Below, in pieces: positions 1 to 7,865 of a stretch of DNA of 64,000 bases. The number at the start of each line of letters is the position of its first letter. The stretch's first letter is position 1. The notes under the pieces were generated by a model. That model made no database searches. It was not told where the DNA came from and was given only the letters and a program-made list of their open reading frames with translations. Made by a program: the position numbers and the translations under genes. The stretch comes from Microbulbifer harenosus (GTDB taxonomy: Bacteria > Pseudomonadota > Gammaproteobacteria > Pseudomonadales > Cellvibrionaceae). The stretch is from positions 62,001-126,000 of the forward strand of contig NZ_VANI01000005.1 in the NCBI RefSeq assembly GCF_005771435.1, read 5' to 3'.

Positions 1-107
1 CCAGTAGGTCGATATCATCTGCGGCGACTTCCTTACCGTTGAATACCGTCAAGGCGACCTTGAGGGTCTGCCGGTGTAACCGATGTTCGCGGTATTAACG
101 AAGCTAT
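1..107 (-). pseudogene. Decayed fragment of a prpF-like gene (runs off the left edge)
   Basis: Read on the minus strand, two short blocks match the PrpF protein encoded at 14177-15355. Positions 70-102 encode FVNTANIGYTG, which aligns with FVNAADIGYTG of the intact PrpF. Positions 1-68 encode, in another frame, TLKVALTVF then NGKEVAADDIDLL, which aligns with TPKVAF and GKHVDAGEIDLL. In the intact gene these blocks are separated by roughly 40 more codons, so the fragment carries a deletion and a frameshift, and there is no start codon upstream. The DNA also matches directly: 16 identical bases start at position 69. I read it as the remnant of a second PrpF-family gene; the rest lies outside the window. 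Confidence 0.55.
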
Positions 108-141
108 AAGTTATCGGTCACTTGGGCGCGGCCTGCCCTCG

Positions 142-1413
142 TCACCACGCGAGACTGGCGGCTACACGTGCCTCATCAGCGTGCAATGAAAACGACCAGC
201 CATTGCGTTCACACAACCGCTGAACAATACCCAGGCCCAGACCATATCCGCTTGACGGGGGCTCGGTTGGTGTGTGCCGCTCATTAGCTTCACTACTCAC
301 TTGATTGGTGACGAATAGCACGCGCTCTTTGATGTGAATCGTGATCGGCCCCTGCCCGTCAAGCGTGTGCTGGAACGCATTGCGCACCAGATTATTGACC
401 GCGATGGAAAACGCCTGTGAATGGCCGCAGGCAATGGGTTTTGAAAGATCATCGATTTCAACGTCGTTCAAGTCGATTTCAACATCGACAAACTTGCCGT
501 TTAACAGGTGGCGATGCTGGTCTATTGCCTGGCTTACCAGCGGCATCACCGAAAACTGCTCGTCATACAGCCCATCGTCGGCTTCGCGAGCGAGGCACAA
601 GAACGTTTCAATCGTGGCTTTCATTTCGAAGGTAGCACGCCTCACACGATCGACTACTTTCGCATCGGCCGTTGACAGATCGCTCTGCTCCAACAGCTCA
701 AGCGCGCCCATGATCACTGTGATCGGCGTCCGCAATTCATGGCTGGCTGAACCGGTAAAGTATCGCTCCCGCTCTACAAATGCGCTGATCCGCTCAAGGG
801 TCTTTTCGATGGTCTTGGCGAGCACGCCGACCTCATCATCACCGAACCGGCTGGACTCTATGAGCTTAAGATCGTCGGCCGATAGCTTTTCCGGATCGAT
901 GTCCGCGACCACTTTGGCGAGCTGCACGACGGGGGCGACCGCTCTGCGCATCACAAGAACGCCCAGCCCGAAACCAAGCGCACCAAGCGTGCCCACGGCA
1001 CCCGTGATAGCAAGCAGCCACCACCAATCCTCTGACGACGCAGCCTCAATCCCGGCAACGTCAAAAACCACAAATGCGCGTCGCTGCTCATTGTCGGCAG
1101 CCTGCTTTCCATTCTCGATAGGTACCACCGCGACATGCAGCTCTTCGGTTTCGAATTCGTACATTCCCTCATCGGGATTTGTCTGCGCCCATTCCCTGAG
1201 TGATTCCGGCAGGCTAGCAATCTCATCGTATCCGCGCAGGTTCATCGTCAGAGAGGGGTAGCTTTCGGCGGCTTGCTTTAGCTGATTCGCCAGCACATGG
1301 TCTTCACTCAATCTGATTGCAGAGAAGAACGCGAATCCCCAGGCTACACTGAGCACAGCAACACACAGTGCAAACGCAATAGCGACACGCTTGCGTAAAC
1401 TGTACCTGTACAT
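142..1413 (-). CDS. Two-component sensor histidine kinase
   Basis: This is a membrane sensor kinase of about 423 residues that should phosphorylate the regulator encoded just upstream in the operon. The N-terminus has a membrane segment near residues 10-30, a periplasmic sensor stretch of about 100 residues, and a second membrane segment near 130-155. A HAMP linker follows, then a HisKA dimerisation helix with the phospho-acceptor motif SHELRTP. The ATPase domain shows the N box (NNLVRNAFQHT) and a glycine-rich GYGLGLGI box. The usual DxGxG D-box is replaced by a short FVTNQ stretch, which occurs in some QseC-type kinases but is worth noting. The ATG shares one base with the regulator stop (TAATG), so translation is coupled. 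The signal sensed is unknown; the receptor gene at the front of the operon suggests an envelope or nutrient cue. Confidence 0.9.
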   Translation of the reverse strand: MYRYSLRKRVAIAFALCVAVLSVAWGFAFFSAIRLSEDHVLANQLKQAAESYPSLTMNLRGYDEIASLPESLREWAQTNPDEGMYEFETEELHVAVVPIENGKQAADNEQRRAFVVFDVAGIEAASSEDWWWLLAITGAVGTLGALGFGLGVLVMRRAVAPVVQLAKVVADIDPEKLSADDLKLIESSRFGDDEVGVLAKTIEKTLERISAFVERERYFTGSASHELRTPITVIMGALELLEQSDLSTADAKVVDRVRRATFEMKATIETFLCLAREADDGLYDEQFSVMPLVSQAIDQHRHLLNGKFVDVEIDLNDVEIDDLSKPIACGHSQAFSIAVNNLVRNAFQHTLDGQGPITIHIKERVLFVTNQVSSEANERHTPTEPPSSGYGLGLGIVQRLCERNGWSFSLHADEARVAASLAW

Positions 1414-2117
1414 TACTGAACACCCTCTGCCATTCGGTACCCGATGCGATGCACCGTATGAATAAGCGGGCTATCAAACGGCCTATCGATTGCCTGCCGC
1501 AGTTTGTACATGTGCGAGCGAAGCGCATCACCATCGGGGCGTTCGTCAGCCCACAGCAAGGTTTCGAGATCATCGCGGGCCACAACCGCCGGTGCCGCTT
1601 CCATCAGCCGTTGCAGCAGCCTTATACCCGCAGGGGTGAGATCTATGAGCTGCCCTGAGCGATGCACTTGCAGCGTGGACTTATTCATCGTCAGGTCACC
1701 TACCGTCAACAGATTGGCAGTTTTGCCGTGACTACGCTTGTACAGCGCCTGCAGCCGCGCATGCAGCTCCTGTAATGCGAACGGCTTGACAAGATAGTCA
1801 TCGGCACCCACTTCGAACCCCTTGAGTTTATCGTCCAGCGTGTCTCTCGCGGTCAGCATCAGCACGGGCGTATCCACTTCGGCATCGGCTCGCAGCTTTT
1901 GGCAGAAACTCAGGCCATCCATCCTTGGAAGCATCAGATCCAGAACAATCACGTCGAACGGGTTGGACAACGCCAGGTGCATAGCGCTTATGCCGTCATA
2001 GGCAAAATCCATAACATAGTTATGCTTTTCCAGATAAGCCGCAATGTTCTCACAAATATCGCGGTTGTCTTCGACAATCAGCACTCTGATCGGTGCCGCA
2101 CCTAGCGTATGTACCAT
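1413..2117 (-). CDS. OmpR/PhoB-family response regulator
   Basis: This is a 234-residue DNA-binding response regulator. The receiver domain (about residues 10-120) has the acidic pair VEDN, the phospho-acceptor aspartate in VLDLMLPRMDG, and the conserved KPF lysine. The C-terminal winged-helix domain (about 135-230) is of the OmpR/PhoB type, with the YRMAEG ending typical of the QseB/PmrA group. It lies between a TonB-dependent receptor gene and the kinase gene, all in the same direction, and its stop overlaps the kinase start. The likely job is to control the receptor operon in response to the kinase; this is inferred from arrangement only. The start is preceded by a G-rich stretch that also ends the repeat block at 2124-2191. 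Confidence 0.92.
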   Translation of the reverse strand: MVHTLGAAPIRVLIVEDNRDICENIAAYLEKHNYVMDFAYDGISAMHLALSNPFDVIVLDLMLPRMDGLSFCQKLRADAEVDTPVLMLTARDTLDDKLKGFEVGADDYLVKPFALQELHARLQALYKRSHGKTANLLTVGDLTMNKSTLQVHRSGQLIDLTPAGIRLLQRLMEAAPAVVARDDLETLLWADERPDGDALRSHMYKLRQAIDRPFDSPLIHTVHRIGYRMAEGVQ

Positions 2118-2123
2118 CCCCTA

Positions 2124-2191
2124 CCCCCTTACCAGGCACGATTTACCAGGCCACTATTTACCGGGCACGAATTACCAGGCACGATTTACCA
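2124..2191 (-). repeat. Tandem 14-15 bp repeats with TGGTAA core after the receptor gene
   Basis: On the minus strand the gap between the receptor stop and the regulator start is made of five imperfect copies of a 14-15 base unit, TGGTAAATCGTGCC. The first copy supplies the final Trp codon and TAA stop of the receptor, so every later copy repeats a Trp-stop pair. The last copy is cut after TGGTAA and runs into the G-rich stretch before the regulator. This looks like local slippage or duplication of the gene end. Confidence 0.8.
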
Positions 2192-4570
2192 TGCATAGTC
2201 CAGCCGCAGACCAATAAGCGGTTCGGCTTCGCTTTCGTCTTCCACTTGAACACCTCGACGGTAGTCAAACTCCGTATCATCACTCGATGACGCCGCCGTC
2301 AGGTTGATGACATCGAGAAAGGCTGTTGCATCCACCGGGCCAAAGGCACGCCGATAGTCAACGCGAACGTTAAACATACCGGAGCCGCTATTGCGACCGA
2401 CGTTGCGCTCTGTGATCTCTTTCGAGTGGCGCAAAGGTTGCCCGGCTCCCAGCACGTCGGCATGGATAATAAACTCGTCGCCTGGCAAGCCAGAGAGGTA
2501 TTTGTAGCGCCCCGCCACCTTCCAGCGGTCGCTGATTTCCCAGGTCAGGCCGAGGGTAGCGACATGCTCGCGGCTGAAGTCAGCGGCCACGGCACCGCGA
2601 CCATCTTTCCGGTCCACTTCGGCATCGTTATAAGAGTACGTCGCGGTGGCGTAAATGCCCTCACGAATCGTAGCGTTGGCCACCACATCGAAACCATATG
2701 ACGTGCCGTCACCAATGTTGGCAAAGGTGCCACTTGCCCGGTCAAGGTCCACCACCAGCTTGTCGAGGTTTTGGTAATAGGCTTCCGTCAACACCGACCA
2801 ACTGTTGTTCGGGGAATATTCGAAACCGAGACTGGCGTGTGTGATTTCTTCATTCTCCAGGTTGTTCGACTCGTTTGCGGCAAGCTCCAGAAACCGTGGT
2901 GACTGATGAAAGAGCCCTGCCGTTGCAAAATATCGAAACGCATTACCCGGCCGCCAATTGACGCTGAACCTGGGGGACGCGAAGCTTTGGTCGGCAAAAC
3001 CGTCCTGTTCTAACCGCACACCGGAGCGAAAATCCCAATTTCCAAGCTCAAAAACCTGCTCTACGTAACCTGCGTAGCTGGTTGCTTTCTCATTCAGTGA
3101 AGAATTGAGGTTTTCGGGCGTCAGCACAATAAAGCGCTGATCAGGGTCTGGCCTGAAGTCATCGTCGTCGTAGACAAACCGGATCCAATCCCCATCCAGG
3201 ACGGTGCTATAGTCCAGTTCAGTTTGGGTCACGCGAACACCGGCACTGAACACACCCCACTGATTCACCGTCTCGAAGTCGCTTCGCCAGCCGATCTCCT
3301 TCTCACCCTCACCAATGGTAATAATGTCTTCCCGCACCGGAAAGCTGGACGCAGGTGATCCCTCAGGTACGAGATCCGGAAAGGATTCCCCCTCCGAACT
3401 GATCTTGTCGCTAATGCGATAGAAAATCTTGTTGGTCCACACAGCATCTTCACCGACCAATGAGCGCAAAGTGAAACCGTACAGATCACTATCCTGTTCA
3501 GAATATTGAAGCGCAGCATCCTCGAAATTGGGCGAGTAAAAAACGTGCGTCACATCGCGATAATAGTCTTCGTGCGTGTCTATCAACAGCACTTCGAGCG
3601 CGTGGTTCTGATTGACAGGCACAACCGACTTTACGATAACGTCCCTTAAAACCGGCGCGCCAATATCGAGTTCTTCGATTGTTTCAAAAAAGGAGCCGAA
3701 GTCTAATCGGCGCGCAGAAACGAGCAAGGTAGAGTCTTCCGTGATACCGGCAGGACCATCGTAACCCACTTCATAGCCGGCAATGTCGAAGCGCAGACTC
3801 GCAGAAGGGCTTGGGTTGCCATCGGCGACTTCCAGTTTGAGTAACGATGCAGCCCGGCCACCATAGGCCGCACTCCACCCACCCGGTGAAAACTCCGCGC
3901 CGCTGATCACGTTCGGGGCGAAAATCGAGAAACGGCCGCCGCCACCGACATCTTCCTCTTCGCCCAGCGTCGCATCAAAGTGCACCGCTTTATCAAAGGG
4001 AAAATCATCCACGAACAGCAAATTATCCCTTGGGCCACGGCCGCGTACGCTGAAGCTCGCAAATTCACTGGCGGATGCCAGGCCGGGTAAACCGTCCAGC
4101 GAGAGCAGCGGATCTGAGCCACCGCCAACAGCACTTCGCAACGCCTCCCTATCCAGGTAGGTGCTGCTAGCGGACGCCAATGCATCGGCTTGCTGTGCCC
4201 GAACCTCCACTTCCTCGAGGGCCTGCTCGCGAAGCTCGAATTCTATTTTGAGATTCTTGCGCGTAACCACGCGCACGCTTGGCTCATAAGATGTATTAAA
4301 CCCACCTTTGGCCACGTTCACCGAGTAGAGACCGGGGTCAAGCAGTTCAACGACAATACGACCCTGTTCATCGGTTTCCACAGTTCGCATGGTATTGGTT
4401 TCCCGCTCCCTGAGCTTGATCTGCGCGGATGAGAGTGGCCGGTCCGTATTCTGATCCTTGACCACAATGGTCAACGCACCGGGCGCTTCTGCTGCGTGGG
4501 TATACAGTGGAGACCCCATCAACAGCGCCGATAGAGTCAAACCCGATACCTGCCGAAATTGTCTGCTCAT
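2186..4570 (-). CDS. TonB-dependent outer membrane receptor with N-terminal carboxypeptidase-like domain
   Basis: This encodes an outer membrane active-transport receptor of 794 residues. The ATG at 4570 was chosen because it gives a good signal peptide ending THAAEA; the reading frame stays open upstream but that stretch looks non-coding. After cleavage comes a carboxypeptidase-regulatory-like beta-sandwich (about residues 30-105), a plug domain with VRGRGPRDNLLFVDDFPFD, and a long beta-barrel with many alternating aromatic strands. The chain ends LDYAW, and a terminal aromatic residue is usual for outer membrane barrels. It is first in a likely operon with the regulator and kinase downstream. 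The substrate cannot be read from sequence. Receptors with this extra N-terminal domain often take up sugars, peptides or metal chelates in marine bacteria. Confidence 0.88.
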   Translation of the reverse strand: MSRQFRQVSGLTLSALLMGSPLYTHAAEAPGALTIVVKDQNTDRPLSSAQIKLRERETNTMRTVETDEQGRIVVELLDPGLYSVNVAKGGFNTSYEPSVRVVTRKNLKIEFELREQALEEVEVRAQQADALASASSTYLDREALRSAVGGGSDPLLSLDGLPGLASASEFASFSVRGRGPRDNLLFVDDFPFDKAVHFDATLGEEEDVGGGGRFSIFAPNVISGAEFSPGGWSAAYGGRAASLLKLEVADGNPSPSASLRFDIAGYEVGYDGPAGITEDSTLLVSARRLDFGSFFETIEELDIGAPVLRDVIVKSVVPVNQNHALEVLLIDTHEDYYRDVTHVFYSPNFEDAALQYSEQDSDLYGFTLRSLVGEDAVWTNKIFYRISDKISSEGESFPDLVPEGSPASSFPVREDIITIGEGEKEIGWRSDFETVNQWGVFSAGVRVTQTELDYSTVLDGDWIRFVYDDDDFRPDPDQRFIVLTPENLNSSLNEKATSYAGYVEQVFELGNWDFRSGVRLEQDGFADQSFASPRFSVNWRPGNAFRYFATAGLFHQSPRFLELAANESNNLENEEITHASLGFEYSPNNSWSVLTEAYYQNLDKLVVDLDRASGTFANIGDGTSYGFDVVANATIREGIYATATYSYNDAEVDRKDGRGAVAADFSREHVATLGLTWEISDRWKVAGRYKYLSGLPGDEFIIHADVLGAGQPLRHSKEITERNVGRNSGSGMFNVRVDYRRAFGPVDATAFLDVINLTAASSSDDTEFDYRRGVQVEDESEAEPLIGLRLDYAW

Positions 4571-4840
4571 ATTGTTATATCCCTTGCTATACCCTTTTTT
4601 GTCCCGACAACGATCTGCCGTTATTAATTGGTGAAACGCTGGGAGGTTAGCAGCGCAAATGTGACTGAAATGTCGCTGAGATGTGAAAACTGTATCAGAG
4701 CCCGTTATCCACTGCCGGTTCAACTCAAGGGAGATACCGGCACCAGGCTATTTGGCACGTAAAGTGAGTTGTTTTTCCCTTAAGTCATAAATGGGTGTAT
4801 TACACTTTTTATTCCGTGGGTATATAAGGAGTTACCTTGA

Positions 4841-5623
4841 ATGAAACGGATGTTGAAATTTCCACCTATCTTGGCGCCTTTGGCTCTGGCATTTTCCAGC
4901 TCGGTCTCTGCGGGCACCCTCGGCTTGAGCGGACCACAGGACTTTATTGTCCGCGTTGGCGGCTATTATATTGATCCACGGGAGGACAAGGTTAGTTTTG
5001 TCGACGATACCTTCCAGTTTTTCGATGCGTTTCGCTCTACCGTTGATCCGGGTTCCGAGTGGGGTTGGTCCATAAACCTTGAGTGGAAACCGATAGAGCA
5101 TTGGGGCATCGAGCTTGGCTATATGGACGGCGACAAGCATACCAGCAGTCACGCTGACGTCTTTTTCTCGCCGGGCTTCGAAAATGTCGAATTTCGTGAT
5201 GTGGTCAGTTTTGACGCCGATATCAGTACAATGAGCCTGAAATTCTACCCCCTGGATGATACCTGTATGGTTCAGCCCTATATAGGTGGTGGAATCAGCT
5301 ATACCGACTTCGGTGACAGCAGCGTTAGCCGTGCACTTCGCGACGACCTGGCTGAATTTGGCCTGCGCGGCAATTTCGATATGGGGTACTCCTGGGGCTA
5401 CACCTGGCAAGTGGGTATGGATTTCAATTTCGGACGCGAAAGCGCCTGGCTGGTCAATGTCGCCGCGGTGTATGCACGATCCGTAACCGATATGCGGATA
5501 CAGCTGTTGGATGACGTTCCGCCGCCCCCGGATGTAGAGCCGTTTTTCGAGTCCTATTCCGGCGACTACATCTATGATCCGTGGATGTTCAATCTGTCAG
5601 TAGGGTACAAATTCTCTTTCTGA
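4841..5623 (+). CDS. OmpW-family outer membrane protein
   Basis: This encodes a small beta-barrel porin-like protein of 260 residues. A signal peptide of about 24 residues ends SVSAG. The mature start GPQDFIVRVGGYYIDPRED is the OmpW hallmark (a VRxGxxYIxP-like opening), and the chain ends VGYKFSF with a terminal phenylalanine. It is longer than typical OmpW (about 210), with additional acidic and aromatic loops. A strong Shine-Dalgarno (AAGGAG) precedes the ATG, and a TATATAA stretch just upstream may be its -10. A hairpin terminator follows directly, so it is probably a single-gene unit. OmpW proteins pass small hydrophobic molecules; the substrate here is unknown. Confidence 0.85.
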   Translation: MKRMLKFPPILAPLALAFSSSVSAGTLGLSGPQDFIVRVGGYYIDPREDKVSFVDDTFQFFDAFRSTVDPGSEWGWSINLEWKPIEHWGIELGYMDGDKHTSSHADVFFSPGFENVEFRDVVSFDADISTMSLKFYPLDDTCMVQPYIGGGISYTDFGDSSVSRALRDDLAEFGLRGNFDMGYSWGYTWQVGMDFNFGRESAWLVNVAAVYARSVTDMRIQLLDDVPPPPDVEPFFESYSGDYIYDPWMFNLSVGYKFSF

Positions 5624-5649
5624 CTTTCTGAATTCGGCAGATTTTACTG

Positions 5650-5670
5650 GGCGCTTCGGCGCCTTTTTTT
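5650..5670 (+). terminator. Rho-independent terminator after the OmpW-like gene
   Basis: A five-base-pair GC stem (GGCGC/GCGCC) with a TTCG tetraloop is followed by seven T residues, 26 bases after the stop of the OmpW-like gene. Confidence 0.85.
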
Positions 5671-5679
5671 ATGGAAGGA

Positions 5680-6681
5680 TCAATCGATCTGACGGCGCGC
5701 TTCATTGGACCGGTGGGTACGCGGCTCACGCACCCGTATTACCTGATCGCGCTTATCCGTTCTCTTTTTGGGCTTCTTTTCCTGTGTCTTTTTCTTTGGT
5801 TGCTCGTTCTCTGGTTGCTCTCTCTTTGGCTCCTTGCCCTCCTGGGGCGGAGCTGGCTTCGCGGCGTTATTGTGCCGATCATTTGGCGCATTGCGCTGGG
5901 GTTGGGGCTGGTGCTGGCCGCGTATGTTTTGTTGCTTGGGCCGGTCGCGCACCGCGCGGCGATCCATTGCCGGATGCTCTGATGCAGGAACAACTCGCGG
6001 GTCGCGAATGCCGGTCGGCTTGTCCGCAAGTTTGACTGCCCGCACGTCCCGGCCTGGATTCGGACCTGGATTCCGGTGTTCATTACGGCGATCCTCGCTC
6101 CGGTTATCCACCTGAGACCCCCGCCGCTTTGGCTCGGCTATGCCAGCAAACCCCTGTTCGCCGCCTCGGCCACGGTCCTGGCCCTGCACACGACGATCCT
6201 GGCCCTCCTCACGACGATCCTGTCGTTGCCCATTGCCTTCATGCCGGTCCCGCCGGTTGTAACCGTCGTCATGATCGTGCCGGCGCGGCGGTCTGTCGTG
6301 GTGTCCTCCGGCATAGTGATGGCCATGGCGGCGCAAGCGCGTATGCCAGCGATCATTGAAGTTTGCCGAGACATAAAAATTCGGGGCCGGATACCAGGGG
6401 CCATGCCAGTGACTGGCACTGATCCAATGGTCCTGATACCAACGATAGTAATGCCCCTGCCGAAAGAAAACGTCGCTGCGGTCGTAGAATACGTAAACGC
6501 CGAGAGTATCGTCGTAGTAGCGATAGCCGGGATCGGTGATCACTGAATAGGAGTAAACCGGGGGAGCATGGCGGACATAGGTGCTCCCGACGTACACTGG
6601 CGCAGATGGGTAGGTGACACAGCCACCGAGCGTCAAAGTGATGGTGAGAGCGGCGAGTAATCGGTATGGGAACTGGCGCAT
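5680..6681 (-). CDS. YXW-type lipoprotein with long basic low-complexity tail
   Basis: A 333-residue predicted lipoprotein. The signal peptide ends at a lipobox, LGGC, near residue 21, so the protein should be anchored in the outer membrane or envelope. Residues about 25-105 are rich in Tyr, Trp and His (YYRWYQDHWISASHWHGPW), like the small YXW/WXXGXW repeat lipoproteins of proteobacteria. The rest is highly charged and of low complexity, with repeated GQDRR/GQDRG units and a Lys/Glu/Pro-rich end (EGKEPKREQPENEQPKKK), probably disordered. The gene faces the OmpW-like gene tail to tail. Function is unknown; the His- and Arg-rich tail could bind metal, nucleic acid or cell-wall polymers. Confidence 0.75.
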   Translation of the reverse strand: MRQFPYRLLAALTITLTLGGCVTYPSAPVYVGSTYVRHAPPVYSYSVITDPGYRYYDDTLGVYVFYDRSDVFFRQGHYYRWYQDHWISASHWHGPWYPAPNFYVSANFNDRWHTRLRRHGHHYAGGHHDRPPRRHDHDDGYNRRDRHEGNGQRQDRREEGQDRRVQGQDRGRGGEQGFAGIAEPKRRGSQVDNRSEDRRNEHRNPGPNPGRDVRAVKLADKPTGIRDPRVVPASEHPAMDRRAVRDRPKQQNIRGQHQPQPQRNAPNDRHNNAAKPAPPQEGKEPKREQPENEQPKKKTQEKKPKKRTDKRDQVIRVREPRTHRSNEARRQID

Positions 6682-6805
6682 GGTGCGGATTCCTTGGATT
6701 CACACCTGCTTTTTAACCCGGCGCAACTGAATCGCCCCTGAATTAACTCGCAAAAGAACAGAGAACAACCAATACCGAGAAATGAACACAACCCCATAAA
6801 TTCAG

Positions 6806-7486
6806 CTAACTTTCAGAAAGTCCGATTTTTACACGCTCATCTTCATTAGTAATAAACGGCAACATTCGGCTCGCTGCCAGCCATGCAACACCAAATGCAA
6901 ACAAACCTGTCGCCTCGACATAGTAAGTCAGCCGCTGAGTAATACCGCTAAAATCTACCCAGCCCAGAATATCCAGCAGCTGTACGGCCATAGCGCCAAC
7001 CATAGCGACTGCGCAGATTCTATAAATTAGACCCCTGACCTTCGCCTCTTTGGAATCTTTTCCTTTAGCTCTCAGGTAAAACAGCCAACAAAAAATGGCG
7101 AGGATAATGAACATTGAAATTGCCGAGGCCGTATGAACAATCCCGGTCATCGTGGGTTCTCTCGCTGCCTCCTCAACATTCCGACCTGTAAAGCAATCGC
7201 ATGGGAAAAATGCCACTGCTGCTACAGCCACTGCTGCGACTTTACTCAAGACAGCCTGAAACAAAGAGTAGCCATTATACGACCAGAGAAAAGCCGATAT
7301 TACGCATAGAGAGCCAACGAATACATTTCGGGCATTATCCGTTAAATGATATGACAGACTAATCGAGCTAATACTGACCCCAGGTGTCAGCAAGTCCGTA
7401 AAACTCGCGAGTGACAAAGCGATAAATCCCACGATCAACTTAGCCGTGTGGTGATCAATTTCTGTGTCTAGTGGCTTCCTATCCAT
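6806..7486 (-). CDS. DUF998-like multi-pass membrane protein
   Basis: A hydrophobic protein of about 226 residues with six likely membrane segments, resembling the DUF998 family (a short first segment, a Cys-containing loop FPCDCF, then paired helices). The function of the family is not settled. I prefer the ATG at 7486 (MDRK), because AGG lies eight bases upstream; an in-frame ATG at 7504 would add six residues. The upstream start lies inside the remains of a RAYT transposase, so the gene border has been rearranged. It marks the left part of the AT-rich accessory region. Confidence 0.7.
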   Translation of the reverse strand: MDRKPLDTEIDHHTAKLIVGFIALSLASFTDLLTPGVSISSISLSYHLTDNARNVFVGSLCVISAFLWSYNGYSLFQAVLSKVAAVAVAAVAFFPCDCFTGRNVEEAAREPTMTGIVHTASAISMFIILAIFCWLFYLRAKGKDSKEAKVRGLIYRICAVAMVGAMAVQLLDILGWVDFSGITQRLTYYVEATGLFAFGVAWLAASRMLPFITNEDERVKIGLSES

Positions 7487-7497
7487 GGACGCAACCT

Positions 7498-7706
7498 CAT
7501 ACATTTGGAGTTACCAGCAAGCAGATGTGGTTGGTCATCAACACCCAGGTATGCACCTAAATATCTAACTCATTTACATGCTGTATTAGCCAACCGGCGT
7601 AGGCGATCATCTCCTGCTCTAAACAGAAGCAAACCTGCCGATTGTTGCCCTGCTGCATGACATGCTGCGGATTCCCTGCAGGTCCAAGACGCGGCAATCT
7701 AGCCAT
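7498..7706 (-). pseudogene. Truncated REP-associated tyrosine transposase (RAYT, Y1/HUH type)
   Basis: The minus strand from the ATG at 7706 reads MARLPRLGPAGNPQHVMQQG, continues with NNRQVCF, then meets an in-frame TAG, and after it reads VHTWVLMTNHICLLVTP. This is the conserved N-terminal part of RAYT/IS200-like transposases (usual consensus GNNRQ followed by HxxVLMTNHVHLL). Two lesions show it is dead: the internal stop, and replacement of the second histidine of the catalytic HUH pair by cysteine (NHICLL). All of the protein after the HUH region, including the catalytic tyrosine, is missing; the DUF998-like gene begins there instead. RAYTs move REP palindromes, and this window carries several families of such palindromes. 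Confidence 0.8.
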
Positions 7707-7865
7707 CGAACTTTCCCTTCCCTCTTTTTATGACCATAGACTAAAGGAAGGAAAACTCAGTAGGTGCTAATGAGTGTCATACTTTTGATCCAACGCCATT
7801 TGTTAATTTATTTATACACTCATTAGACTTCGGCGTAGTGCACTGCGGCCCATCGAGCCTGCTAT
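7707..7865. other. AT-rich gap without a recognised gene
   Basis: Between the transposase remnant and the stop of the next gene I see no convincing coding frame. The stretch is AT-rich, including a run close to TTGTTAATTTATTTATAC, and may hold the end of the preceding transcription unit. Confidence 0.5.

Noticed and set aside
4795-4805. Palindrome GTGTATTACAC upstream of the OmpW-like gene
   Set aside because: The palindrome is too short, and no regulator with this site is known to me, so I did not list it.
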